Shown here: positions 34,485-46,358 of the stretch, piece by piece
How positions within the stretch are numbered: position 1 is the stretch's first letter
How the letters are laid out: each line of letters opens with the position of its first letter
Assembly (NCBI RefSeq): GCF_024362695.1
Contig: NC_065417.1
Location: 10,347,001 to 10,411,000 of the forward strand
Direction of reading: 5' to 3'
DNA: 64,000 nucleotides
Origin: Pectinophora gossypiella
Taxonomy: Eukaryota; Arthropoda; Insecta; Lepidoptera; Gelechiidae
Position numbers and translations under genes: made by a program
The notes under the pieces: generated by a model
The model's input: only the letters and a program-made list of their open reading frames with translations
Told to the model about the DNA's origin: nothing
Databases searched by the model: none

Positions 34485-34890
34485 CTTTATAAAAGCGTAT
34501 GGGGAATATTCGTAGGTAATTTACCACCACACGTTTGGCGTCACCGGGACACGCAGCGTTTCATTGTTTATTTTTATTACCGGGGACCAAATTCACGCTC
34601 AAATAAATGTGAAGTAAAGCCCCTGGGACGTTAATTAAGTTCTTGGCTTTTACGGTCCCTTTGGCAGCGTGTAGCCCGTAATGAGAATTAGGGTTTAGAA
34701 ATTACTCGTATCGGAAATGTTCATGTGTACATTTTTTAGCCTCAAGCCAAGATAAATGCTTCAACGGAAGCGTAATAGGACCTTATTTTGTAAAACAAAT
34801 TATTATTGTTTTGTTTGAAAGGCAATTACAAATTGTATTTTAAAATTATTTTAGGAAAGAGAGCGTTCAATGAGTGTTTGTAAGTACAGT
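34485..34890 (+). repeat. Dispersed repeat family F, copy 2
   Basis: It is the reverse complement of the 20.4 kb copy, with moderate divergence. A 153-codon frame starting at 34173 runs into it antisense and is therefore not a gene. Confidence 0.75.
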
Positions 34891-34990
34891 ATGCTCTCGA
34901 CTATATCCTAATGGAGGTAGTCAGACGTACATTCTTCGCAAGATGAACTAAGTATCCACACATCACCGAGTCTTACGATAAGATGTTTAC

Positions 34991-35321
34991 TCTTCTTCTT
35001 TCGTGTGGGTTGAGGTGAATTACCAACCTCATCAACGCTGGAGTCAGGGTTATTATTGAGCCGGCAAAGGCCCCTGACATGGCTCATGTAACGACTACTT
35101 ACTTACATCAGTAAGTAGTAACCGGGACCAATGGCTCAACGTGACTTCCAAAGCACAGATTATCTTACTTTTTGGACTATCGGGTGATCAACCTGTAATT
35201 TCCTAACCAAACTAGGGATCACAGAGTGATTTTTGTGATATTTCTTCACCGGGATTCGAACCCGGGACCTTTGGATCGTGAGTTCAACGCTCAACCACTG
35301 GACCACAGAGGCCGTGAATGG
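34991..35321 (-). mobile_element. Full-length tRNA-derived SINE, family A
   Basis: This minus-strand copy has the same order as the one at 32459: tail at the left end, central domain, then a B-box-bearing head ending near 35313. The target duplication AGATGTTTAC is perfect at 34981-34990 and 35322-35331. Confidence 0.95.
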
Positions 35322-35737
35322 AGATGTTTACTTGTTTAGATTCTAAAACATTATCCATTGTTAATACATTTAGGTTTTAGAAACATACTAGAAATCATTT
35401 TTATAAAGGTAAGTACAACAGCAGAGACCGATCTATGTTCTATATAGTCCTCCCATGCTTCTGTTTTTGAACACAGTTTTAATTGGAAAGCTGACCAAAA
35501 TATCACAATATATCAGTATACAGTTCCGTCACGCATAATGTAACCTCGGCTACATTTTACAGTAACATTTCATTCACGCCTGAGCAATGACACCGCAGAG
35601 TGACTCGTTTCAATCGTGCTGTCCGTTTTGGGTGTGTCACGCGAATAAATCGACTATTACCTTTCCACATAATAGAATATTATCTCTCCAATCCCGTAAA
35701 CTCTGATTGCCTTTGTTGTCATTGTAACACATTATAG

Positions 35738-36011
35738 AATTCCGGTGGGGACATATCACAAAAACCACTTTGTGATCCCTAGTTTGGTTAGGACATTACA
35801 GGCGTATCACCTGATTGTCCAAAAAGTAAGATGATCCGTGCTTCGGAAGGCATGTTAAGCCGATGGTCCCGGTTACTACTTACTGATGTAAGTGAGTAGT
35901 CCTTACATGAGCCATGTCCGGGGCCTTTGGCGGCTCAGTAATAACCCTGATACCAGGGTTGATGAGGTTGGTAATCCACCTCACAACCCACACGATAGAA
36001 GAAAGAAGAAC
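35738..36011 (+). mobile_element. 5'-truncated SINE, family A
   Basis: It starts inside the B-box region (TCCGGTGGGGAC) and continues through the central domain to an AGAAGAAAGAAGAA tail. No clear target duplication was found. Confidence 0.85.
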
Positions 36012-37237
36012 TGGTCAGTTAAATTCAGTGCAGAGTTTCATTGATTCGAGTTTTCATCAAGTTGCCATTTTGTGTTCTACCGTTACGGCTTTAAAGGGAT
36101 ATTTTCGAATCGGCGTTGAAGCCGTATTCTGTGAAACTTACGTTTGAGTGCAGAAGACGGTTTCAATAAATACGAGTATCCTATTTTTTTTGTCTCCTAC
36201 GATAATGATGTTACTTAAAATTATAACCTTTTTCTATCAATTGTCATGTATTTCACCTTTCTTCAGGATTTAAAATATTTTATGTATTTGTGAATAAAAT
36301 CGCGTCTATTTATGTTCAAGTCAACTTTCCTGATGGTATCAGATGAAATAGTGATACTGATTTTCTTTATCTACAGAAAAATGTTCGGAATGCAAGTTAC
36401 TTATTCTACGAAGCGTCTAGTGACAAATCGTTGTTTAGTCTACTCTACTGACAAATTGATTTCCATCAGGCAGAATCGAATGAATTCTATTGAATTTAAA
36501 ACAGGCCAATTTTCTTATTGGCTGAAGCTAAAACTGGGTTTAGATCTTATGAATAAAAAGTTATTCCAATCTTAAACTTTTAAAATTTTAAATGGAAATC
36601 TTTTGGAATGGAATTTGTTTTTCAAATGGATTAAGAAAATAAATGCTTTATACAAAGTGCTTACAAAGGTCGTATTTTAGTAATTGTACCAGGTTTTTAA
36701 ATAAATAAAATAATGTAAACATTACAAGCAGGTAATTGTTTATTGCCTGACTAGTCAGATTTTTATAGGTATTTGTAATAAAAAAATGTATTTTTCACAA
36801 AGGTTAAAGCAAGTCATATCGAATATTATCCATACCATGCTGCAGGTTTCAAATCCAGCAACTGTCAGTACTCATTACATCATCACGATTTAACATATCG
36901 AAAATCCGTATTTTAGATTCTGAAATTATTCCAACATTAAAAATGAACGCCCTGAAGGCTCATCAATACAGATTTGTTTACAGTATTTGCATGCAGAAAG
37001 CCGAGCTGTCCATCAGTGAATAAACAGAGGACTTTTTGAAAGGGGACGAAAGTAACAAATGGAAAACAGAAAATTCTCGTTTGCAAGAGAAACTGTCCAA
37101 AATAGCACTCTGAAAAGCCGACTCAACAGCTTCCAAATCCTGCCTATCAATTGTTAACAAGTTGTAGCCTCTATTCCTAAACGACAGCAGAAATGTGCAA
37201 AACCAGACTGCTTTAGTAACAAGAAAATTTTTCGATT
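36012..37237. other. AT-rich interval, no gene seen
   Basis: Only short chance-like frames occur. Confidence 0.45.
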
Positions 37238-37330
37238 ACATAAAACATAAACAGCCTATATACGTCCCACTGCTGGGCACAGGCCTCGCCTCAATCAACC
37301 GGAGGGTGTATGGAGCATACTGCTCCATAA
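37238..37330 (-). mobile_element. SINE family B, 3' end only
   Basis: In reverse it shows CAGCCTATATACGTCCCACT, then GGGCACAGGCCTCGCC and a CGGAGGGTGTATGGAGC region. Confidence 0.8.
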
Positions 37331-37654
37331 CAAAGACATCCGAAAATCTCCAACAAATAATTTCGACAAATCATGTCCTATTGAACTATATTTTCAGCAG
37401 AAATCCACATTTTGACGAAAATATTTTTCTGCTTACTAGTTATCTGAAACTCGACGGGTGACGCAAAGGTATGATTCAAACTTAGAGGAATTCTGCTGTC
37501 ACAAACTACATCTACGCTACATAATATGAATTTACAGAGCACGTAATTAATACTACTAAAGAAGAAAGTACTTATCATTATTATGCCGGTTGGATTGGTG
37601 ATTGGCTAAAGACTAACAACAATCAGCCAATAGAATTTTTGATAGATAGATACT

Positions 37655-37960
37655 TAATGGCCCCGATTCCTGCAGACATCTCTTAATTTTACTTTAAGTT
37701 ATACCTGTCATTTTCTTATCCGCCGAAAAGGAAAGGGACGGATGATTGACAGCTCTTAATTTTAGGAAGAATGAGTAAATAAATGAATAACCCGGGCGAA
37801 TTTTTAGACGGTTGTTTTAGATTTGTGCTTAAAATTGACGTGTGTTCCATAAATTTTATGCTTGTCGATTACCCGTCCCTTTCCTTTTCGGCGGATAAGA
37901 AAATGACAGATATAACCTAAAATAAAATTAGATGGTATTTACAGGAATTAGCACCAATAT
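37655..37960. mobile_element. MITE with long imperfect terminal inverted repeats, copy 2
   Basis: It differs from copy 1 at 2595 mainly by a small change in the middle (AGGAAGAATGAGTAAATAAA) and one base near the left end. Both copies share the ends TTAATGGCCCC and GCACCAATAT. Confidence 0.85.
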
Positions 37961-38397
37961 GTAACATAATATGACGTTATTGCATACTAATTAAAGCGAC
38001 TCTAATAATAAAATGGTAACTGAACCTGATTTGAATCTGTGCTCTTTCGTTGGCTGGGACTCCGAAAAAGCCAGGACATAGAAAATAACGAGGCAGAGCG
38101 TGAAAATCTAGAAGCTGTGCCTGGATTCTGAGGTAGTTTAATTTTATTTGAAGTTCTCTTTGGAATTTTAAATATCCTAAAAGAATATTCGACAAAATGT
38201 TGAAACTCTTTACAGAACATTCACTTACATCATCTTTCATCAACGATTTGAAATATGCACATTATTTATGGTGGAAAGACTTGAATAGTGCTAAGAATAT
38301 GTTATGAGTCTTACTTTAAGTTATTAGTCCATGTTACATAGGCTATAGACATAGGTATCAACTTGCGCTCAATCAAGTGGCTCATCTAAATATATTG

Positions 38398-38525
38398 TAA
38401 TCCCTACTAATATTATAAATTCGAAATCAACTCTATCTGTCTGTTAGACTAGAACGCTAAAATTACGAAACTGTTTTTATGAAATTTGGTAAGTACAGAG
38501 ATAGTTTCGACCTTAGGAGAACATG
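38398..38525. repeat. Common arthropod dispersed repeat
   Basis: CCCTACTAATATTATAAATT, CTCTATCTGTCTGTTAGACT and ATGAAATTTGGTAAGTACAG occur in the usual order of a widespread insect repeat. Confidence 0.55.
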
Positions 38526-38564
38526 GGAATTTGTTTTTATTATTATTTAGGAGTAGAATAAACA

Positions 38565-38640
38565 AAACATAACATAATAAATACTTTATTGCACACACAC
38601 GAAATACAAAACAAAAGAGAAATAGAGTACAATAGGCGGC
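38565..38640 (-). mobile_element. LINE or SINE 3' tail, family M
   Basis: ATAACATAATAAATACTTTA, TTGCACACACACG, AACAAAAGAGAAATAGAGTA: same family as 478-568. Confidence 0.65.
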
Positions 38641-41552
38641 CTTTTTGATAAATAGCAATCTCTTCGTAGATAGAAGTCGGTTTATCTTACAAAATATCCG
38701 GATAAAATGGATCTAAATAATCTGATAAGAAGTCGCTCACAATTTGTTATTGAGTAAAAAACAAAATCACATCAATTACTTTCTTTTGTATGACAAAAGT
38801 ATTTGTCATATTTGACCAACGTCATGGTTATTTTTGTATGGAAAATTGTTCTGCTACTAAAAATTCTTTGTCAATTGCGTCGCAGTTTCTAATCCTGGAA
38901 ACAGTCCATCGGTGCTGTTTTTGCAACTGCAGCTTAGCCTGAAACTGCTCTGTACCATAAGCCTTTCGCAAAGCGTAACTAAACGCTGAAATCAAATCAA
39001 ACAGCGCCGACCGACTGTGTAAATCGAGAATAGACCGCGGTTAGCAGGGTAACGGGAGGATTCGTGAGTCCCAAAGGGGGCCGGACGAATTTATGTGGCC
39101 TACATAAAAAAGTGGGATTTATGTACTTTTCAACTGTAAGCAAAGGAATTTGTTTGAATTTCTAGAGGTGAATTTGAAATCGAAAATTAGGCGAGGTTTT
39201 GTTTGGTTTTGCGGACCTGTTTATACTATTCGCCCATTTTAATATTTTTGAACGTATTGTAGTAGTAGGTAGAAATATAAATAATTATTTCCGCGTTACA
39301 GAGCACCTAACTATAAGGCTACACGGAACCCTTCCGCTAGCAAATGTTTTTAATAAAACCCTAAAAATATACTCTAACAAGGAAATGTTATAACCTGAAA
39401 CACAGGCTAACCTGGGCCCTGAAACGGCCCAAAGCGGTTCGAATGACCAACGCCTGTGCGCGGCTCTCACGCATGCAGACACACGCAAATTGGATTACCG
39501 TTGACTGCCGAAAGGACTAAAATGTTGCCAACGCACAAATTGCTTGTGCGAGGTTAATAGCTGAACGGCACAACAAATGAAAGGCGGGTGACAGTGTAAA
39601 CGCCGGATTTGGAAACCGAATAGTGGTTGGCACATAAATCAAAAGGACGAGCCTATTTCGTTCCACGTCCTCATTTCCTCAATTTACTATTGACAACTTG
39701 ACGGGGAAAACTTGCCGACTAATTCCAGGCGATATTTTGGAACAAAACTGAAGGTTGGCAGCTATTTATACCTCTATAATAATTTTAGTTCTAACAACTT
39801 AATTACGAGATATAAGTATTGCTTCTGAAAAGTCATAATTACAAGCTGCAATAAAAATAATACCTACTTACATGTGCAGTGACTACAGAAACAGTATTTA
39901 AAGGCAAAATCAAACACATACCAAACTCGATCTCTAAAGTGTTAACGAGTCTGTCAGAAAGAGAATCAGACACGAAACCGTAGATATAAAGAAGTAATAA
40001 ATATTTTGAGACTATTTTGTAAACGACATATCAAAAACACGTGGCCACATAATATTAGGACATCTATTTGCAGACCGGTCCGGCTGATAACAAAGCGTGC
40101 TAAATTAGCAGAAACCTCCAATTTGCTGCAGGGCACACATCCGCCCAAACCCTGGGCCCTCGTTGACTTCCTTCCGACCCCACTGTCCTCCGGTTGCTAA
40201 ACATATTACCTCAAATGCTTCAAGTATTTTCTTTGTTCGCTAATATTGTGAGGACGGTATACCTTTTGCATTTCTGAGAATTACGGAGCTTATGCTTTAG
40301 GCAAATATTCTACATAATTATATTAACGAGCATGTAGTGAGTTCCGGAGGCTGAAAGAAACGGCACTACATACTATCTACAGAGTTGTTTCATTGCACTC
40401 TCTAGTTTTTCTGTAGTATGACTTTACAAGTATTTATTTATGAAAAAGAAAAACGATTTAATAAAAATATACATGATGATGTCCTCCTAGAAGTATCTGT
40501 CGACGATACTTACCGAAAAAATTACACAAATAAAAATACAAAAAAAAAATAATAGAAGTCGAAAAATGACGAGTACGTGTGTACTTAATATTGTAGCTTT
40601 ACAATGAAAACCACGTCAGCGAGTGTTTGAAATTCATTACTCGTATGTGATTTTCTTCAACTAAACCTCGATTTCTTTCAATCGATTTCAATCCGGGTAA
40701 AAATTTATACTTACCAAAATTTTACCTGAATTGAAACAAACGTGTCCATTGCGAAGTTTTGTTAGCAAATATTATATCAGGTTTTCACTAAGGCAACGAC
40801 GTAGGTACTACCTACCCATTTCACATACAGACAGAACCCTCAGATTTCTACTTGCTACGAAACTGAGACTTCGGATTAACTGTAATCAGTCTTTATCCAA
40901 ATAAATATCAATACTTAGGTAGGTATTCTATCAATATTCCAACATCCATCTCTTTCCAAATTGATTTCTTAAGTAGTTCGAACATCTAACCTCAACGAAT
41001 TGGCACCTACCTAACTATAGCTGTTGTACCTTGATAGCAGGCCCGTCGTGTTCGATCGCATTTATCAAAGTCCCTTCCCTAAGCAATTTCAGATAATCTA
41101 GCCGCCTTCAGTCTAAAGTTATTTACAATCAATTTCCTAGGCTATTAAAGCGGTATGAAAACAAGTGAATAACGTATATACCTAGCAGTGTAACATTTTA
41201 CTAACCTGGTATTACGCTATTATTGGCGTCTAGTTTAGTTGAGGCTTCAAATTATCGCTATCGAAGTTGTTTGTGGAATAGGGGCTTTTATTCCAAAATG
41301 TACGTCGGTATTAGGTTACTTTTTCATTAGCTACGAATATTGTTCGTTTAAAATAAGAGGTTAGTTTTTAAATGAAAACCGATCGATGTTTGTTTTATTG
41401 TCTAATTATAATGGAATCCAAACACACTGGCTCTGAATATTTAATATGCCTTGCCAATGGATAGAGACTCAATTATATCAGTTATCTATTAGATCAGTAC
41501 AGGTTTTACTGTAGAATTGAAGCTATTGATAACCCTATGGTTAATGGTTGAT
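38641..41552. other. Interval left of the LTR element, no gene seen
   Basis: A moderately GC-rich patch at 39400-39720 has no supportable frame or repeat match. The last bases (ATGGTTGATACTAT) are the pre-insertion site of the LTR element. Confidence 0.45.
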
Positions 41553-41557
41553 ACTAT

Positions 41558-41816
41558 TGTTAGCATAAAAATAGGTTGTTATTGTAAACACACCTGACGC
41601 CTATAAAAACGAGCGGATGACAGCGACTCGTTTCATTCGTTTGGCGATCGTTCACGGAGCTACATCGAGTCCTACAAGTCCTGTGTGGTTTGAAATATTG
41701 TTATTTCCTATTCGTAAATACTTTGATCCATATTAGTTTAATGTTTTGATAAAATTAATAAATTGTTATTTTAGTTACTGTTTTTTTTTTAATGTTTACC
41801 CACTTCTGCGTCTTAG
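41558..41816 (+). repeat. 5' LTR of the Ty3/gypsy element
   Basis: It begins TGTTAG and ends CTTAG. It carries a TATAAAA box at 41602-41608, an arthropod-type initiator (TCATT) about 30 bases downstream, and an AATAAA at 41757-41762. A T10 run lies near the end. Confidence 0.95.
41602..41637 (+). promoter_or_regulatory. Core promoter in the 5' LTR
   Basis: A TATAAAA box at 41602-41608 is followed at the usual spacing by a TCATT initiator-like site at 41633-41637. This is the expected place for genomic transcript initiation. The sequence shows the motifs; activity is inferred. Confidence 0.7.
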
Positions 41817-41817
41817 A

Positions 41818-41838
41818 TCAGAAGTGGGATTCGAACTC
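41818..41838 (+). other. Primer binding site, tRNA-Leu type
   Basis: TCAGAAGTGGGATTCGAA, one or two bases after the LTR, is complementary to the T-arm and acceptor end typical of insect tRNA-Leu. The match omits the terminal CCA and neighbouring bases, so priming would use a slightly internal tRNA segment. Confidence 0.7.
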
Positions 41839-41978
41839 TCAAGCTCATTTATTTAAAAAAAAAAAAACCGCTTGCCACCTTTTTAATTTTCTTTTTGTTT
41901 TAATTACTGTGTGGAACAAAGTATTCATTGAACTTTTTTTTTGTTGTTGTTGTTGTTTGATCTTTGATTTTATTGGTT

Positions 41979-44900
41979 ATGTCCGATCGCGACCGCAACC
42001 GCGATCGCAGTCGAGATCGAATCTCGCGGAGCAGGGCTCGACGACGCGATGAAGTTAGGAGGACACGTGGCCGGGCGCGTACTCGTACTCCTGAGCGAGA
42101 GGAGTTCCTCAATCGATTAGATACGACCCTAAACTCAATTCTTACTCGGATTAATGTGTTAGAAAATGCTGGTGTGAATAATCCGATTGCACACAATTCT
42201 ACTGCGATTAATAACGACCCCATTAGCGAGAATTGTTCAAGTAGTTCCCGATCGATAGTGATTTCTCGCCCTGAAGTACGGCAATCTAAATCTGATACTG
42301 TGCTTCATAACTCGACCACAGATGTAAACAATGTTGACTATTCCGAGGTGGTTGCGAGTGCGGTCGTTAGGAACGAAAATAATTCCGAACCGAATGACAC
42401 CATTGCCCGTGCAACTCCCGTGATTCCGTCTACATCTTCTACCTCCACACAGGAGTTAGTCGACGCAATAAAATCATTGAGGTCCACTCGAACGGATTAC
42501 TACGTCTCCAACTTTGATCCGTCTACTCACGATATCGAGTCGTGGTGCCAGGAGGTCGAACGTGCTAAACTTACGAATAATTGGAACGATTACGAGTGTT
42601 TATCACGAGTTGCGGGTTGTCTTAAAGGTGATGCGCGGAATTGGCTTAACGAATGGACTTCAAACGATCGTACATGGTGCAATTTTGTGCAAGAGTTTAA
42701 GTCGCTGTGCCCACGTAGACTTGATTACGCAAATATCTTGTATGATGTGATGAACACTAACTCGGACAAGTACACTACATACGCAGAGTATGCCAGGCGA
42801 ACGTTGATGCGACTTCGAATTGTAAAAGGACTTAGTGAGGAACTCATAATTCTTATTATTATAAGGGGGATTACCGACCCACAAGTTAGGGCTGCCGCGG
42901 CTAATGCAAATTTGACTCCTGAAAATTTGGTTTCGTTTATGTCTCTCTATGTCAAGCCTAGCCGTAACAAACCAGATATGCGCATGCCAAACACTAGGAA
43001 GCGACCAATAACTGGCGAATCATCGTCATTGTCGCAGGTAAAATGTTATGTTTGTGGTCAGCTTGGACATAAAAGTTTCCGTTGTAGTAAGAAGGCGAAA
43101 TTAGATACGACTACTGCAAATTCGGACCCTGGGACTTCTAAGGATGCTAAAGGTGCGAGTAATCTAAAGATTTGCTCGTTCTGCAAGAAGCCGGGTCACT
43201 CGGAACAAACTTGTTTTGCGAAGGATAGGTCCGAACCTCGTAACAAACGTAAAGTTAATTTATGTACGGAAATGCCAAGTACCTTAAAGAAACATAGTGA
43301 TCTTACAACAGCCGTTATTCAAGGTATCCCTGTTGATGTGCTGATCGATAGTGGTGCACTTAATATTTCTTTAATTTCATCGGATATACTGAAACATTTT
43401 TCTTGTCAACTCAAACCTTTCAGTTGCACCTTAAAAGGGTTAGGTAGTCAGGAAATCGTGGCGGATAGTTGTGTGACTCTTACGGTAGAGTTCAACGAAA
43501 TCTCTATCGAAGCCGATTTTGTGGTGGTACCGGCGTCTTTTATGAACACTCCGATTATCGTGGGTACGGATATATTGAACCGCGATGGCGTCACTTATGT
43601 ACGCACGAAAGACGCACAGTACATTACGCATTGCAAAGAGCGTCCGAAAACGGTTAGTACTGTAGTTAGTGATCAAGTTTCCATTAACACGCCCCTTCAG
43701 GGTACTGAACGCGAGGCTTTGTTGTCTGCCCTAGATGAATACTCAGAGTTTCTCATAACCGGTACCGCGGCGACCACGGTTAAGACCGGTAAGATGTGCA
43801 TCAGTTTGACAGACGATACACCTGTCGCTTATCGTCCCTATAAACTTTCACACCAAGAAAAACTGAAGGTTCGTGATATCGTAACTGACTTAAAAGATAA
43901 GGGCATTATTAGGGATTCTCAGTCTCAGTATTCGAGTCCGATAATTCTCGTGAAGAAAAAAGACGGAACGGACCGAATGTGTGTGGATTACCGAGCCCTG
44001 AATCGCATCACTGTTCGGGATCGGTATCCTATGCCACTCATTGACGACCATATCGACCGTCTTGGTAAATTCAATTATTTTTCAAGTCTCGATATGGCTA
44101 CTGGATTTTACCAGATTCCAATCGAGGAAGAGTCGATTCACAAGACGGGATTTGTCACACCGGAGGGACATTATGAGTTTGTCAAGATGCCCTTCGGGTT
44201 GACAAACTCTCCTATTGTTTACCAACGTATTATCAACGAGACTTTGCGAAGCTTCATAGAGGCAGGTACTGTACTGGTTTACGTTGACGATGTACTTCTT
44301 CTGAGTTCGACAATTGAGGAAGGTATAGAATTGTTGAAACAAGTGCTTAAAACACTCACGGAAGCTGGTTTCTCAATTAATTTGCGCAAGTGTTCCTTTT
44401 TGACCCAGGAAGTTGAGTATTTGGGAAGAGTTATTAAGCAGGGTCAGGTGAAGCCGAGCCCTCGCAAGGTTGAAGCATTGGTAAATTCCACACCGCCGGC
44501 TAATGTCAGGCAAGTGCGACAATTCTTAGGTTTGTCAGGGTATTTTAGGCGTTATATAGAGGGGTATTCTTCTAAAACCGCTTGTATATCGCGACTCACC
44601 AAGAAGGATGTACCTTTTATTTGGGGATGTGAGCAAGAAAAGGCACGTCAAGACATCATAACTCGACTTACTACCGAGCCGGTGCTTTCTATATTCGACC
44701 CCGAGCTATCGACGGAGCTCCACACAGACGCTAGTAGCATTGGGTATGGTGCTGTATTGGTGCAAACTCATAAGGATGGCAAAAAACGAGTCGTCGCGTA
44801 TTACAGCAAGACTACGCAGGGTGCGGAAAGTAGGTATCACTCCTACGAACTGGAGACCTTAGCGGTTGTTAGGGCGTTACAACATTTCCGCCACTATTTA

Positions 44901-46358
44901 ATAGGGCTCAAATTTAAAGTCGTTACCGACTGTAACGCGCTTAAAGCTACAGAACGAAAGAAGGACCTACTTCCACGAGTTGCAAGATGGTGGGTATATC
45001 TCCAGGATTTCACATTTGAGATCGAATATCGAAAGGGAACACAGATGTCTCATGCGGATTATTTAAGTCGCAATCCTGCTGCTGAGGTACACCACATTGT
45101 TCATTCACGTAATTGGGCTCAAATGGCGCAGGCTGCTGACGACGAAACCCAGGGACTCGTTCAACAGTTACAGGAGGGCCAACTCGATCCTCGACGCTAC
45201 GTTCATGAAAATGGCTTACTATTCTATCGTTATTCCCCAATGGGAGAAGAACCGAGGCAATTGTGCTACATTCCCAAAGGGCATCGGTTGAGCCTCCTGC
45301 GCATTTTCCACGATGAGCACGGACACGTAGGCATCGAGAAAACTTTGGACTTGATTTTAAAGCATTTTTGGTTCCCCGGTCTGCGGCAATTTGTGGCTAA
45401 GTATATAGGGCACTGTCTCATTTGTATTTCCCGCAAACGTGTGCCTAGAGCTCCTCATCAACATATTACTTCTTGGCAGAAACCGGAGGCGCCCTTTGAG
45501 ACAGTACACGCTGATGCTTTGGGTCCTTTACCTTTATCAAATGGGTACAAGTTCGTGCTGGTGATGGTGGACGCGTTTTCTAAATACTCCCTTCTTTACC
45601 CCATCGTTAGACAGGATACGGAGGAGCTTAAGCGGGCCGTTTCGAACATGATCTCTCTGTTTGGTGTGCCAAAATTGTTAGTGGCCGATCGGGGTCGCAT
45701 GTTCGAGGCAAGAAACTTCGTCAGCTGGATCAACGAAATGGGTTGCGACCTACACCACATCACGCCTGAGATGCACCATTCCAACGGACAGGTCGAGAGG
45801 TACATAAGAACTTTGCTCAACATGATTCGTATCCAGGCTGCCAACGAGAGTGTGTCGTGGTCGGAATCCCTGTGGAAACTGCAATTGGTACTCAACATCA
45901 CTAAGCAGAAAACTACCCAGTCTTCGCCTCTAAATTTGCTCGTAGGCTTGGACGGCGCCACACCAGTGATCCGGAGCCTGATCCGTGATTTGGCCGTTGA
46001 CAATGCGCGGCCCAATCGTCCAGCATGGCGCGAGATGTGTAGAACCAGGGCTAGTGATTTGCTGCAGCGCAATCGCGCTCAGCAGGATAGTTATGCTAAT
46101 GCGACTCGTCGCCCAGCTCGTGTGTTTCAGATCGGCGACCTTGTGTTCGTGATCAAGTACTCCCAGTCAACGGGGAAGCTTGATCCTGGAATGCGTGGGC
46201 CGTACCGAGTACAAAAGGCTCTGCGGAGTGGCCGTTATGAACTAAAGCTGCTTAGCGGGTCATATGGGAAAACCACACAGGCTGCGGCTGAATATATGGT
46301 GCCCTGGCGAGGAGAGTGGTGCCCTGAGACCTGCGCCGCTTTCTTTGAAAGTAAGTGA
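41979..46358 (+). CDS. Gag-Pol polyprotein of the LTR retrotransposon
   Basis: This single uninterrupted frame has 1459 residues from the first ATG (41979); the same frame is open a few codons upstream without an ATG. The N-terminus is a short Arg/Asp/Ser-rich stretch, followed by a gag core. Two CCHC zinc knuckles lie at about 356-369 and 399-412. An aspartic protease IDSGA is at about 456. Reverse transcriptase shows the SSLD aspartate near 705 and YVDD at about 768-771. RNase H has catalytic candidates D917, E957 and D984. Integrase has an HHCC zinc site (H1111, H1116, C1146, C1149) and D1179, D1237 and E1273, which is DD35E spacing. All key residues are present, so the protein may be active. 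Gag and pol are in one frame with no visible frameshift. The last codons overlap a perfect GTAAGT splice donor at 46351. Confidence 0.95.
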   Translation: MSDRDRNRDRSRDRISRSRARRRDEVRRTRGRARTRTPEREEFLNRLDTTLNSILTRINVLENAGVNNPIAHNSTAINNDPISENCSSSSRSIVISRPEVRQSKSDTVLHNSTTDVNNVDYSEVVASAVVRNENNSEPNDTIARATPVIPSTSSTSTQELVDAIKSLRSTRTDYYVSNFDPSTHDIESWCQEVERAKLTNNWNDYECLSRVAGCLKGDARNWLNEWTSNDRTWCNFVQEFKSLCPRRLDYANILYDVMNTNSDKYTTYAEYARRTLMRLRIVKGLSEELIILIIIRGITDPQVRAAAANANLTPENLVSFMSLYVKPSRNKPDMRMPNTRKRPITGESSSLSQVKCYVCGQLGHKSFRCSKKAKLDTTTANSDPGTSKDAKGASNLKICSFCKKPGHSEQTCFAKDRSEPRNKRKVNLCTEMPSTLKKHSDLTTAVIQGIPVDVLIDSGALNISLISSDILKHFSCQLKPFSCTLKGLGSQEIVADSCVTLTVEFNEISIEADFVVVPASFMNTPIIVGTDILNRDGVTYVRTKDAQYITHCKERPKTVSTVVSDQVSINTPLQGTEREALLSALDEYSEFLITGTAATTVKTGKMCISLTDDTPVAYRPYKLSHQEKLKVRDIVTDLKDKGIIRDSQSQYSSPIILVKKKDGTDRMCVDYRALNRITVRDRYPMPLIDDHIDRLGKFNYFSSLDMATGFYQIPIEEESIHKTGFVTPEGHYEFVKMPFGLTNSPIVYQRIINETLRSFIEAGTVLVYVDDVLLLSSTIEEGIELLKQVLKTLTEAGFSINLRKCSFLTQEVEYLGRVIKQGQVKPSPRKVEALVNSTPPANVRQVRQFLGLSGYFRRYIEGYSSKTACISRLTKKDVPFIWGCEQEKARQDIITRLTTEPVLSIFDPELSTELHTDASSIGYGAVLVQTHKDGKKRVVAYYSKTTQGAESRYHSYELETLAVVRALQHFRHYLIGLKFKVVTDCNALKATERKKDLLPRVARWWVYLQDFTFEIEYRKGTQMSHADYLSRNPAAEVHHIVHSRNWAQMAQAADDETQGLVQQLQEGQLDPRRYVHENGLLFYRYSPMGEEPRQLCYIPKGHRLSLLRIFHDEHGHVGIEKTLDLILKHFWFPGLRQFVAKYIGHCLICISRKRVPRAPHQHITSWQKPEAPFETVHADALGPLPLSNGYKFVLVMVDAFSKYSLLYPIVRQDTEELKRAVSNMISLFGVPKLLVADRGRMFEARNFVSWINEMGCDLHHITPEMHHSNGQVERYIRTLLNMIRIQAANESVSWSESLWKLQLVLNITKQKTTQSSPLNLLVGLDGATPVIRSLIRDLAVDNARPNRPAWREMCRTRASDLLQRNRAQQDSYANATRRPARVFQIGDLVFVIKYSQSTGKLDPGMRGPYRVQKALRSGRYELKLLSGSYGKTTQAAAEYMVPWRGEWCPETCAAFFESK

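Noticed and set aside
34173..34634. 153-codon open frame on the + strand
   Set aside because: The composition is AT-rich and chance-like, and its second half runs antisense through dispersed repeat F.
41900..42223. 107-codon minus-strand Arg/Ser-rich frame
   Set aside because: It mirrors the Arg/Asp-rich start of gag on the + strand; its composition is explained by that.
45596..46072. 158-codon minus-strand frame
   Set aside because: It is a shadow of the integrase part of the gag-pol frame on the other strand.
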